IMG/VR virus record: IMGVR_UViG_3300047370_000404
Coordinates: 1 to 25,266 of that record
Length of the DNA stretch: 25,266 nucleotides
Direction: 5' to 3' (one strand)
Origin: a virus
Shown here: positions 16,701-25,100 of the stretch, piece after piece
How positions within the stretch are numbered: position 1 is the first letter of the stretch
Layout of the letters: every line of letters begins with the position of its first letter
Program-made: the position numbers and the translations under genes
Notes under the pieces: generated by a model
Seen by the model: only the letters and a program-made list of their open reading frames with translations
Told to the model about the DNA's origin: nothing
Database searches by the model: none

Positions 16701-18311
16701 GGACAAGGAAGTGGATTTGAATTAGCAGTTGATTCTCTTACAAGTGACATAACTGTCACAATTGATGAAAAATTAGGACAACTTGGAGTTAAGGTATTTG
16801 ATTCTGAAACTCTTACTGTTGGTAATTCTCTTGCACTTACTGCTTCAGGGATTGCTAAAACTGTAGGAGGTAATTTAAATCTAACCACACTAGTTGATAA
16901 CTTTGTACAAATTGGTGGTAGTCAAGCACTCATAATTCCTGCAGGTAATAGTGCTTCTAGACCTGTTGGTATTGAAGGTATGATTCGCTATAATAGCGAA
17001 GTATTACAATTTGAAGGATTTAATGGTATCTCGTTTGTATCCTTAGGTGGTGTTCGTGACGTTGACCTTGATACATTTGTCACAGCAGAAAATACTACTG
17101 CTGAAGATGATGATACATTCAGATTCTTTAATGAGAATATAAGAACTATTACTCTCACTAAAGATAAGTACACACTTAATAATGCTGATGAGGTTGAATA
17201 TACTGATCTTGATAAAGTAAATTTATGGGTAGAAGGAACAACTGTTACTTCTCCTTATGCTGCAACTAGTTTTGTTCCTGATGCTACTGTTGTAAGCACT
17301 GCAGATAGTTCATTTACACTTACTGCACATAATTTAGTAGAAGGAGTAATTGTTGCTTATGCAGCAACTGGTGGAACAGTCATTGGAGGTCTTGGAGATG
17401 GAACTGAATATTATGTACATGTCGTAGATGCTGATACAATTAAACTTGCAGTAGATGAGAATTCATTAACCAATGCAATATATGTTCCAATCTCAGGAAC
17501 CTCTACAGATCCTCAGCATACATTTACACCAGTTGCTGCCTCAGTAACTGATGTACTTTATTATTATGAAAATAGAGTATACTCAATACAAACTTCTGGT
17601 ACATTTGATGCACTAGCAGCATCATTCCCAACTCATGATACAGGAACTGTAACTAATGGCACTGTTGATCTTAGGTATGAAAGAACTACTTACTCAAGTC
17701 CTACATTCTTTGGAAATAATTTTAATACTGTTGTAGATAAATTTCAAATTAATACTGGTGCAATTAATTTAAAGGGCGATATTACTTCTGGTATTATTGA
17801 AACAGAATCACCAGATCTTAAATTACAATTTGATAACGCTGGTACACTGCAACCATTCTTAAAATTAACTAGATCTGGTGGTATTTCAGTTAATACTGAC
17901 TATGGAGTTTCAGAAACATATAAAGAAGTTTTAGATTATGAGTTGCAAAAATTAACTCTTGTTGATACTCAAATTGCAAGTGGTGTTGCAACCTTAGATA
18001 CTTCGGTTGGTGTATCTTCTGCCATTACTTTTGGTGCTTATACCGATTCATACTCAGGCAAATTTATAGTAGAAATTACTGATGACAGTGCAACACCAAG
18101 AAAACAGTTTAGTGAAGTGAGTTACTTGGTAAGTTCTGACGGAACTAATATTTACTACACAGAAAATAGTAAACTATATACTGATATAGTATTATGTGAT
18201 GTTACTGTAGACGTTGTATCTAACAATGTTCAAGTTAACATTAATGATCTGACTTCTTCTAGCACAACAGTATTTACAATTAAGGTTGTTAATCACAATA
18301 TTCAGGCATAA
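10662..18311 (+). CDS. Giant mosaic tail fibre / virion protein, 2549 aa
   Basis: Modules in order, residues approximate. 1-70: KRS/LFV N-terminal fibre module. 70-320: right-handed beta-helix of the phage fibre type (TWYVSTNGTD; GDTVIVAAGTFTETFPL; ARAEWLNSFTYFASDSIKG). 383-570: LamG/concanavalin-like domain (FGTGSVLLDGTGDYLSLATS; TWHHLAVSR; GYIDEIRISKGAARY). 600-700: the beta-helix resumes (YGTRGVTAAGKGVRLRCVVH). 825-1080: glycine-rich GTGY/GD repeats. 1085-1225: cupredoxin-like segment (HPIHFSTTQDGTH; LYYYCEIHTGMAG). About 1290-1400: fibre beta repeats with GINQHLPLYDLDVTG. 1500-2030: tandem GTGY/GD repeats. 2097-2170: conserved MIRYNSEVLQFEGFNGISF followed by SLGGVRDVDLDTF. 2220-2290: H-x-L/GD-like module. 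The C-terminus is beta-rich. The start at 10662 is set by its N-terminal match to the 742-residue protein, with a weak AGAGA upstream. Its probable role is host surface binding, inferred from the lectin-like domains and fibre architecture. Confidence 0.88.
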   Translation: MASRIKLKRSLTPNSVPTTSDLTDKEVGLNINDRTLFVNNNGNIVEVLNADPNDEKIVPSMLSGAITDGVGKTWYVSTNGTDQATLGSVNPRHGETTGANVWGKTPTTSFASLKYALDNYVQEGDTVIVAAGTFTETFPLTVPVGVTITGDSSKSTFIKPTVGTNQLDAFLIEGNCTIQDICVKEFFYNTSNDTGYGFRLKSTYVVSADGRRPYIQRCSVITQGSSVSGSDPRGFAVGDAGRGALVDGSSVGASSAEAALLFNECTFVVPNAVGLYLKNGARAEWLNSFTYFASDSIKGENPGGTGFKGAGKTRLKLNNITGTFNSADTITYYDTDGVTALASGTIDSNDGTYIYVDGQGTGEFTEATADTDGKSISVFGDAQISTTQKKFGTGSVLLDGTGDYLSLATSSDFGFGTGDFAVEAFVRPTSITAGKIFDFRSASPDVAVLIDMTGAGVIRLNVNGSNVITGGTLTVNTWHHLAVSRVSGVTSLFIDGTRVGSAYTDTNNYGTSKSLKIGANFNGADPFTGYIDEIRISKGAARYANAGTITVPTAEFAPDVNTSLLIHANGLSGSTNIIDGGVTSQDIRSSSGGSAAFITLADYTDFGAELRSIGSASVYGTRGVTAAGKGVRLRCVVHNFGYVGLDADQSNDISNVVQADEVIESGGGRVLFTSMDQNGDFRVGNAFFVDQENGTVSFAGGDQGSGTTFDQITVTGTGNTTTILPTQISVGNLEFSGDLINNASSNGIELGSTLELIDGASNDPSLTFVNDNTTGLFRDNDFVELNLDANGDEDVNSPIGPPLAFSFNNARKLQVGREVSSLVDFNIAKSSIASITVASAGTNYPPGQHTSPTTGGSGSGAKLALLVSPWAGSITNRGSGYTPALTQAEDVTGGTGTGGQIDLEIFGIEDGTINGGSGYYNPTGDVQVYNNVNLQSGSGTGAQANLTASGGQITEVEIVVHGTGYNVGDVLTASNADLLYTDPVTQDPLTSGGSGFSYTLTNVPGSVKSITPNTTPWTGIGYVIGDVISFTDSFGSGSGFQFTISALGVPTAVGNTDGITLGDTGEGYNVNDRLNTTYNVDTSVPIAGDTWSDLIDGAFNYITYNVLANPGINDTPGNKYFLDLGDGAGYVEAPDLNLQRNYVYNFVFTDGSAGTHPIHFSTTQDGTHNGGTRLTVGATTGKPITRAHYDANGTLDGYQLIVTDELPNTLYYYCEIHTGMAGNSGGGNEAQVNILGTYQGGLAVDVATLAKTTEIELRTDGEIVATTISSGSQTNTGTITSQNLTLLAQSGIGGDLTMDGNLDVGGNITVVGDLAVQGASEFSATVGGAGEISIGDADADIVNLRGDIVFNGVYGTPTPPATLGPLEGANFMVDATANRIGINQHLPLYDLDVTGVVHNTGDVFLASTANETVHIGRDPVAYVHNEGVTLDVSGDVEVTGHLLLQDGSETDPSIRFSSSGEVQGIFAHNPTGTTYGISFTNESGRTAEFNPGEFKFYRNFEFIYESINETTLTGGSGYVDGNYTNVVAVGGNGSGLLYDITVAFETAITTGGAGYDDALYEGVIVTSVTGASAGALQTFTIADAGLNYFDGTYTGVTLTGGTGSSATADITITGGSVSAVFANNVGSAYTVGDLFTVDVADVGGSKLETLTITNGGSGYSDGSYLAVPIVTSSGAGTNATADITVSGGAVTATVVQGQGGGYAVSDSLTIAPDDITISVLSGVNISNAGTGYANGSYTAVGSLQTNVREGLAGGGATFDITVSGNVITAATIDSAGTNYQVGDTLSVASSDIGGDGAGRINGVTITNGGTGYVDEIYAGVAFTGGSGSGGIAEITINGGVIDSIIVTDPGTGYSVGDTLSLSGYGGAAITVNTLVQPSGFELTVSGITVGSGLVLTPNTLITGSGISLEAATVATGTGGSGASADITVVAGIVTEVVITDAGSGFSIGDTIRVNDSDMLYDDGSGQQVPTATPTQQMLLTISALGSVTVANITDFGEGYKIADVLSSPNSVLGGQGSGFELAVDSLTSDITVTIDEKLGQLGVKVFDSETLTVGNSLALTASGIAKTVGGNLNLTTLVDNFVQIGGSQALIIPAGNSASRPVGIEGMIRYNSEVLQFEGFNGISFVSLGGVRDVDLDTFVTAENTTAEDDDTFRFFNENIRTITLTKDKYTLNNADEVEYTDLDKVNLWVEGTTVTSPYAATSFVPDATVVSTADSSFTLTAHNLVEGVIVAYAATGGTVIGGLGDGTEYYVHVVDADTIKLAVDENSLTNAIYVPISGTSTDPQHTFTPVAASVTDVLYYYENRVYSIQTSGTFDALAASFPTHDTGTVTNGTVDLRYERTTYSSPTFFGNNFNTVVDKFQINTGAINLKGDITSGIIETESPDLKLQFDNAGTLQPFLKLTRSGGISVNTDYGVSETYKEVLDYELQKLTLVDTQIASGVATLDTSVGVSSAITFGAYTDSYSGKFIVEITDDSATPRKQFSEVSYLVSSDGTNIYYTENSKLYTDIVLCDVTVDVVSNNVQVNINDLTSSSTTVFTIKVVNHNIQA
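11797..12375 (+). other. LamG-like (concanavalin A-like) domain within the 2549-aa fibre
   Basis: This segment follows the Laminin_G_3 pattern: 'KFGTGSVLLDGTGDYLSL', a 'F-x-[VI]-E-A-F-V-R-P' strand, 'TWHHLAVSRVSG', 'LFIDGTRVGSA', 'LKIGANFNG', and 'YIDEIRISKGAARY'. Such domains are beta sandwiches that commonly bind glycans. Here it appears to be inserted within a beta-helix, because beta-helix-like sequence is seen on both sides. Glycan binding is inferred from the family. Confidence 0.85.
13140..13900 (+). repeat. First block of glycine-rich GTGY/GD protein repeats
   Basis: The encoded protein cycles through 'G-[ST]-G-Y' followed about 4-8 residues later by 'G-D-V/L', then a Gly-rich 'GGSGSG' loop and a hydrophobic strand. 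Examples are GSGYTPAL, GSGYYNPTGDVQV, GTGYNVGDVLTA, GIGYVIGDVISF and GEGYNVNDRL. It is diverged at DNA level. The regular spacing suggests a beta-solenoid or beta-prism-like stack, inferred from composition. Confidence 0.75.
14011..14340 (+). other. Cupredoxin-like domain within the 2549-aa fibre
   Basis: A segment of about 110 residues contains HPIHFSTT (His1156, His1159) and, about 55 residues later, YYYCEIHTGMAG (Cys1214, His1217, Met1220). The Y-x-Y-C-x2-H-x2-3-M arrangement plus an upstream His is the ligand pattern of type 1 copper proteins such as plastocyanin (C-x2-H-x4-M). Metal binding is inferred and not shown. The position between two repeat blocks suggests a free-standing beta sandwich on the fibre. 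Confidence 0.65.
15170..16745 (+). repeat. Second, tandem block of GTGY/GD protein repeats
   Basis: About five to seven units of roughly 65-80 residues. A unit reads like TITNGGSGYSDGSY, a GG-x-G-rich loop, ATADITVSGG, a strand, then GTGYSVGDTLSL. Unit starts lie near 15408, 15611, 15827 and 16068, with a partial unit near 16400. DNA identity is still visible: the 17-mer GCAACAGCAGATATTAC occurs at 15477-15493 and 15696-15712, and ACAATTACTAATGG at 15612 and 16071. This indicates duplication within the gene. Confidence 0.8.
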
Positions 18312-18315
18312 TTAA

Positions 18316-19092
18316 ATGGCAACACAAAATTTACAATCATTTCAATCTGAGGGTGGATTCTCAGTTACCGAAGCAACTATTATTGATGCTGATAGGAATA
18401 TTATTGATGCTCATACTGTAAAAGTTTTAGATAATTCTAATAATAAAACTTTTAAGAAAGAGTATATGACTCATTTTACATCAACTGATGCAAATGCATC
18501 AGGTGAAATGCTTCCTACTCATGAAGTTGAAGCAGATAGGATTGTATTTTTAACTGGTTTTGTTCTTGCAACTTGGGTTGGATATCCAGTTGCTGTATTT
18601 AATGCAAATGCCAATAGTACTACTGTATCTTGTTCTCTTCCTGATCATGCTCTAACTACTGGTGATATCGTCACTGTTGATTTTGCAAACAATGCTAGAG
18701 ATAGTTTTAATGGATCTTTTGCTGTTACAGTAATAGATAATTCAAATTTTACATTTGATACATTATCACCTTTGGATATAAATGCTCCTGTTCTACAAGA
18801 AAATTTAGAAATTACATCTTATAGTTTAAATTGGGAGTTTGCCGTTAAAGTAGAATCTGCTGTTGTTAGTGATTCATCACAAGTACTTACAATTGCAGCA
18901 ATTGCTAATACTATTGTAAAAGATAATGTTCCTCCAGGTCATACTTGGTCGGTTGAACCAAGCGTAAATAATACAAGTAAAGTATTAACATTTACTCCTT
19001 CAGTTGCTTCTAACGCTGGTCTTGAATTGCGTGGTAGTGGTGTTAGATGGAGTAGTAAGGTAGAAATCGTCTACAGCGAAAGAAACTATTAA
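18316..19092 (+). CDS. Virion-type protein of unknown function, 258 aa
   Basis: The protein starts MATQNLQSFQSEGGFSVTEA and appears all-beta with no signal or membrane segment. Residues about 107-150 contain CSLPDHALTTGDIVTVDFAN and NFTFDTL, the 'H-x-L-x-x-GD-x-V ... F-x-F' module that recurs in phage fibre proteins and in the neighbouring 2549-residue protein near residues 2220-2290. The C-terminal half (LNWEFAVKVESAVVSD; GLELRGSGVRWSSKVEIVYS) looks like one further sandwich. It begins 4 nt after the previous stop with only a weak AGG at 18303-18305, so translational coupling is likely. A structural role is inferred from the operon; I do not recognise a named family. Confidence 0.78.
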   Translation: MATQNLQSFQSEGGFSVTEATIIDADRNIIDAHTVKVLDNSNNKTFKKEYMTHFTSTDANASGEMLPTHEVEADRIVFLTGFVLATWVGYPVAVFNANANSTTVSCSLPDHALTTGDIVTVDFANNARDSFNGSFAVTVIDNSNFTFDTLSPLDINAPVLQENLEITSYSLNWEFAVKVESAVVSDSSQVLTIAAIANTIVKDNVPPGHTWSVEPSVNNTSKVLTFTPSVASNAGLELRGSGVRWSSKVEIVYSERNY

Positions 19093-19098
19093 TAATTA

Positions 19099-19106
19099 GA
19101 TAAATA
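19099..19106 (+). promoter_or_regulatory. Candidate T4-type late promoter (GATAAATA)
   Basis: GATAAATA differs from the T4 late core TATAAATA by one base. It lies in the only real intergenic gap of the window (19093-19133), 28 nt upstream of the ATG at 19134. A transcript from here would carry the GGAGA (19116-19120) and AAAGGT (19125-19130) ribosome-binding candidates. The location in non-coding DNA supports it more than the sequence match alone. Confidence 0.55.
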
Positions 19107-19114
19107 AATCTATA

Positions 19115-19130
19115 CGGAGACCATAAAGGT
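19115..19130 (+). promoter_or_regulatory. Two possible Shine-Dalgarno sites before the last giant gene
   Basis: CGGAGA (19115-19120) and AAAGGT (19125-19130) both precede the ATG at 19134. The first is 13 nt and the second 3 nt from the start codon, so neither has ideal spacing; GGAGA is the stronger match. No other start in this frame lies nearby. Confidence 0.45.
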
Positions 19131-19133
19131 AGC

Positions 19134-22100
19134 ATGGCTTTAGAATTTAATGCAGATCGCCAAGAGATTAGAGCTAATCAACTCAAACTTAAGAATGAAT
19201 CTAGTATCAGGTTAGATCTAGGTGCCGGTGCTGATGAGAAAGTTGCCATTTTTGGTGCTTTAACAAATGATGTTGATAAGTTAGTTCGTGTTGGTATTAA
19301 CACTGCAAATCCTCAATACGAATTAGATGTTGATGGTCAGATCAGAACGACCACATCTATTATTTCAGATACTGCAAGAATTCAGAACCTTGATATTGAC
19401 ACGATTGTCAATCCATCATTGAATCTTAAAGCACCTATATTAAATACGTTTGCTGATCCTGATACTGGCGAGGTCTTGTTCCCAAGATCTACTACTCCAT
19501 CATTTAGTGATGATAGTACGAATATTGCTACCACAAATTTTGTCTATAATATTGCCACTAATGACGTTGGTGGTCGTATCTATGTTTCTGCTCAGATTGG
19601 TTCTGATACATTTGATGGCAGATCTGCTACCAAACCTGTAAGAACTATTAAAAGAGCAACTCAACTTGCTGCTGAAACTACAGATAAAGAAACTTTAATC
19701 GTTGCAGGTGGAGATTATTTAGAAGATAACCCAATCTCCCTGCCAAACCTTTGTTCAGTTGTTGGTGATAACATTCGTCTGTGCATCATTCGACCTGCCA
19801 ATCCTGGCAAGCACATGTTCAAGTCGTCGAATGAGAACTATGTAACTGGTATCACATTTAGAGATCAAATTGACTCCGATAATGTAGCAATTAAAACTTG
19901 GTCTTTTGCTTATGTATTTGACGATAAGCAAAGATTCTTCTACCCCAAATCTTTAGGCGGACAATTTGGTAGAACCTTTAATCTTGGTCATAAAATTGCT
20001 GCTGCTCAAGAATGGGAACTGACGTTCTCATCTAATGGTGGTGGAATTTTACTTGTTCCAGGTCTTACATTAACTGCCCCTGGATCAGCAGGTACTGGTG
20101 TCATTACAAGTGTCGTTTTTGATGATAACACCAGCGATACTGGTAAACTAGTCATTAGTAGTATTACAGGTACTATTGAATCTACTGGTGGCGTTTATAC
20201 GTATGAAGCAAATAATCCTGTAGTTGTTTATAATGTAAGTGTCACTAGAGGGGTTCAGTTAACACCTGATGCTCAAGTTGTTAAGCATGTAACTACCCAT
20301 CCATCATATACAGTTACTTCAATTAAAACTGATGCTGCATATCCAAATGGATTAGTATTTACTACTGTCGATTATCATGAGTTTGAAGTTGGACAATATG
20401 TAGGTATTACTAATTTACCTTCAACTGGTCTATATGCAGATTTAGATAGGTACAATGGTCGTCAATATATTTCACATAGAATTGAAACTGCAGATGGTTT
20501 CAGTAAGAAGTTTGTAGTATATAAGGATACTCCTACAGATCTTGCAGCACTTGGAGCACCTGGTGGTGAATATGGTGTTTCTGCTTTTGGTGTTCTTGTA
20601 GAATCGGATGATCATTATGTTGTATTCTCACTTGACAACTCACCACGTAAGTTTGATGAATCTATAAAGAGTCCAAACAGATTCCTTGATGCAGTTGATT
20701 TGATTGGTAGGAATGAACTTACCATTTCAAAAGAAGCAGTAAGAAGAGTTGAAGAAGAGTATCCAACTTTAATAATTCCAGATAGTGCTCAGTGTGAAAC
20801 TGACATTAAGCACATCATGAATGCTATTAATTATGACCTTACTTGGGGTGGTAATGCAGCAACTCAAGAAGCAGCAGAAAATTACTTTACTTCTGGTGCA
20901 TTAAATCATATTTCAGATCAACTAAAAGAAACTTCTTACGCATTTGAGCAAGCAAGAGACCTGTCTATTCAGGCAATGCGTAACCAGTTGAACACTGTAA
21001 GTACAAGTTCAACTGCTGCAATTACTAGACCAGCTGGTTATACTGGTCAATATAGATCTGTTATTTGGGATAACGAAAAGTTTGTTGCTGTAGGTGATGA
21101 TGGTGCAATCCATACTTCTACAGACGGAACTACTTGGGTAGCACAAACTACTGGTACAACAGAACAACTTAATGATATTAGATGGAATAAATGGGCAGTT
21201 GGTGAAAGAGGAATTCCTGAGTACGTTGTTGTTGGTAATAATGGGACAATTCTCTGGTCAAATAATGCAGAAACTTGGTATAGTATAACCTCTGGAACTT
21301 CAAGGGATTTAAAGGCAATTGCATATAACGGAACAACATATGTTGCTGTCGGTACATTAGGAACTGCTGTATATTCAGATAATGTTAAGGCATGGAATAC
21401 TGGAACTACAGGAACAACTCGCCCTCTTAATGATCTAATTTATAATGACGATTGCGACAAGTTTGTTGCTGTCGGTGGTGGTGGTAAAATTATTATCTCT
21501 TCTGATGGTAATACTTGGACCGAACAAGAAAGTGGTACAGGTACAGAACTTTTTGCCATCTCTTGGTCAGAAGGTAGAATGGTTGTTACTGGCGTAAATG
21601 CCACTGTTGTTATCAGTGATGACAATGGATTAACTTGGGAAACTAATCTTATTAATGGTAATAGTCCTGACAACCCACAAAGTAATAAAGATGCAGATGC
21701 TGCTGATCTAATTCTTGCTAACCAAGCACTTATTGCTAACATTGCTGTTGGCAAGATGCTTGATAACAATAGTGGATACACTATCCCTACAGGTAATCAA
21801 GCATGTAAGGATGACATCATGGCATTTATTGGTGCTATGGTCATCAACCTTGAGTTTGGTGGTAATGATGAAGTGTATGACGCTGCTAATCTGTATGTAA
21901 CAGGTTCTCATGTACAAGGTGAAGAGGATGAATCTGTAGAAGCATTTAACTATGCTAGAGATCTCTGTATTGAGGCGATGCGTAATGATGCATTTGATGC
22001 CGGGGATATGACCGATCATGCAGATGGTCTTACTCAATATATTGATACCTCAGTAACTACAGATACTGGATCTCCTGCTTGTGCAACTCAGGCATCAGCG

Positions 22101-25100
22101 ATCACAACGTTCTTTGGTATTCTAACCACCGCAATCGGCGCTACAGGCGCTCCTGGGTCCCTCTCAGGGACAACTAGGAACCCATTAGCAACTGAAGGAT
22201 TTACTGGTCAAGCAAACAGATACTGGGATGCTTCTGATTTAATCTTAGAAAATAAGAAAGTAATTGCTGCTCAATCAGTATTTGAATATACTACTACAAA
22301 TGGATTTACAATACCAGGTGCTGGTCCAACTGGAAATCAAAATTGTGTTGATGACGTTGTAGATATTCTTGAAGCAATGGCACATGACTTACGTCATGGT
22401 GGTAACGCAAAAACATATGATGCTGCCAGTTATTACGTAGGCACATCTCATGTTGATGGAGAAGAAGCAGAAACTGTTGCTATCATCAACATTGCAAGAG
22501 ATTTGGCGATTACCGCAATGCGTAATCAATCTCTTACTCTTTCATATTTACTGAACAATCTCTTTACAGTAACATTAGATACTGATTTTTACGGTGCAAT
22601 TACTCAATTCACTAAATCTGATATCACTATTGATGGTGCATCTACTGCAAGATGTTCAAACGTAGCATCTGCAATTACAACTCTGACATCTATTGTTACT
22701 ACTGCAGTAACTAATGACAATTTAAACCACGCTGTACAAACAGTTCCAACTGGCACACTTGCCAATAATTATTTTGGTGGATTGTTCCATGATGGTAATA
22801 AGTTCTGGGTACTTTCTGAAGCTGCTAGCACATGTTATGTTCACACTTCTAGCGATAGAGGAAGAACTTGGAAGGAAGAATATACTGGTGCTGCTGCTGC
22901 AGACGGATTGAATACAATTGCATTTAGTTATGATGTTGCTGTTGGACTTGGTGCCAATGGAAGAGATATTGCATTTAATGGTACTGAGAGTGAAATTGCT
23001 TTTTCAATTTCCAATACGTATCCTGTATTCCAGGATGAGACAATCTCTAATACATATGATTCCAATAGATCGTTTGCTTGTGACAATGTATCATCGTCTA
23101 TCTTTACGCTATGGGACATTGTTATTGAAAAAATTAATCAGAGACCTGTCCCTGCAATTACATATGCGTCTTCATATTTTACTGACAGTAATAACACCTT
23201 CTTCAATGTAGGTCACTCATGGGATGATCTTCCTATTATTGAAGTTTCACCATACATCTTTAACTCTTCTGTTATTTCATTCCTTGGTGGTAATGGTTGT
23301 GAGATTGATGGATCTAAAGTTGCAACTCCAAACGTTAGGAGACCTGGACTACCTCCACAAGGTAAGTCGATGGTTGCTGCAGCATTCACGATCATCTCTT
23401 TCGGTGGTATAGGTTATAGTGTTATCAATGATGGATATACTCAACTAGTTTCAGTTTTCTGTATCTTCACGCAAGATGGTGCGGTTGTAGAAACTGGTGG
23501 TTATGCGTCACTAACAAACTCTGCATCCAACTTTGGTACATTTGCACTTAGAGCAAATGGCGTAAGAGAAGAAGCATATTCATTCGATAAAGGTGTCATT
23601 AGTAATATTACCTTTACTGATATTGGCGTACCTAAACTACTTGTTGATGGTCTTGGAGCACCTCCACTTGAGCACTACATTCTTGCACCTCAGGGATTTG
23701 AATTAGAAATTCAAGGCGGTCAAAATCCTCGCTACTTTATTGAAAATACTATTTCTGCTACTCCTGTTAAACCAATTCAAGCAGAAATTCAAGCAAACCT
23801 TGCTATGAGGGTTAGAGGTAACTATAACCGTTACACTGATTCATCAGTTCTTCTTGAAAATAATGCTCGTTATATTGCAGAAGAAGCATACTTCTCAACT
23901 AGTGCAATATCTTCAAATGTATTTGATCAAAATAGAAACAAATGTATTCGTGACGTAGAAGAAATTGTCAAGGCATGGGCACAGGATATTAAATTTGACT
24001 CAAATGATTCTACCTGGGATGCTGCTAAACTTTACACTGATGGAACTTCAATCCAACATGTTTCTGGATATGAATTAGCGACTAAGGAAGTTGTTGATGC
24101 TGCAACTATTCTTGCTAAGAGAGCAATTAATAATTTGCTTCAAAAGAAAGGTGAAACACAACTTACAGCAGATTATTATGTTGCTAGTTGGACAGATGAA
24201 ATTCCATATGTAGATTCGACAATCACTCATGATGTCTCATCTGATCCTAATTATTCAATTACTGATTGTGCTAATGTCCAATCTGCAATCCAAGTACTTA
24301 GTGATCTCTTTGATGAGATTATTGACAATCCAACCACTACCAGTCCACTTCCAAGTACGGCAGAAAGAGTTGATGGGTTCTTTACCATTAATCAATTTAA
24401 TAAAGATAAACTTATTGATCACCCAATTGATTTACAGAGACCTTCTATCTGTAACTCTTCTTCACATACGTGGGAATTTGCGGGGTCAGGAAATGACTAT
24501 AATGCCCTTCCACAGAATGGAGGCACTAAAGGTTCAAGTGAAACTAAAGATTTTGAACAAGTATCTCAACAGAACGGTAGAGTTTATGCCTCAGGTACTG
24601 ACGAATTAGGCGACTTTAAGATCGGTTATTTCGCTAACGTTGAAAACAGAACTGGTAATATTACCTTTGGTGGTACGGTTACAATTTCTGAAGTTGAATT
24701 CCTTAAGATTAAGGGTAACAATGTTGTTGTTACTGGATTCTCGCCAGACAATACTTTAGGTGCTCTAGAACTTGGTGGTCCTGGTGCATCCGATTCATTA
24801 CTGTCAACACAAAAAGCAGTTAAAGATTACATCTCTAACCAGTTAGGTTTGTATATTGGTCGTACATATTCAACCGTTCCTACTCCTAATGCACTAGTCC
24901 AGTTGGATGGATCTGGTAGGATTAACATTGATCAACTACCAGCACTGAGACCATTTAATATCTTTACAGTTGCTGATCAACCTGCACGTGTTGCTCTTGA
25001 AGGTCCTCTTGCAGGTGACATTGCGATTCAACAAGATACTACAATTTCATATATTCTAAACAATGATCTTGATAGTCAAATCTTTGAATTTATTCCTACT

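Noticed and set aside
10662-18311. Diversity-generating retroelement target in the fibre genes
   Set aside because: No reverse transcriptase, template repeat or C-type-lectin variable region with paired repeats was seen in the window.
18301-18316. Promoter or terminator between the 2549- and 258-residue genes
   Set aside because: Only 4 nt separate the genes and no late-promoter octamer or hairpin is present.
21440-22037. Minus-strand open frames of about 110 residues
   Set aside because: They lie opposite the propeller and helical-repeat coding sequence; their residues follow from reverse reading of common codons.
22157-22171. GC-rich hairpin as an intrinsic terminator
   Set aside because: It is inside a long open frame and has no T-run after the stem.
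21036-22980. Sialidase enzyme activity from the Asp-box blades
   Set aside because: Asp-boxes are structural; I could not identify the arginine triad, Tyr/Glu nucleophile pair or RIP motif of sialidases.
24229-24609. 126-residue plus-strand frame
   Set aside because: It is an out-of-frame shadow of the last giant gene, whose frame here carries the conserved virion motifs.
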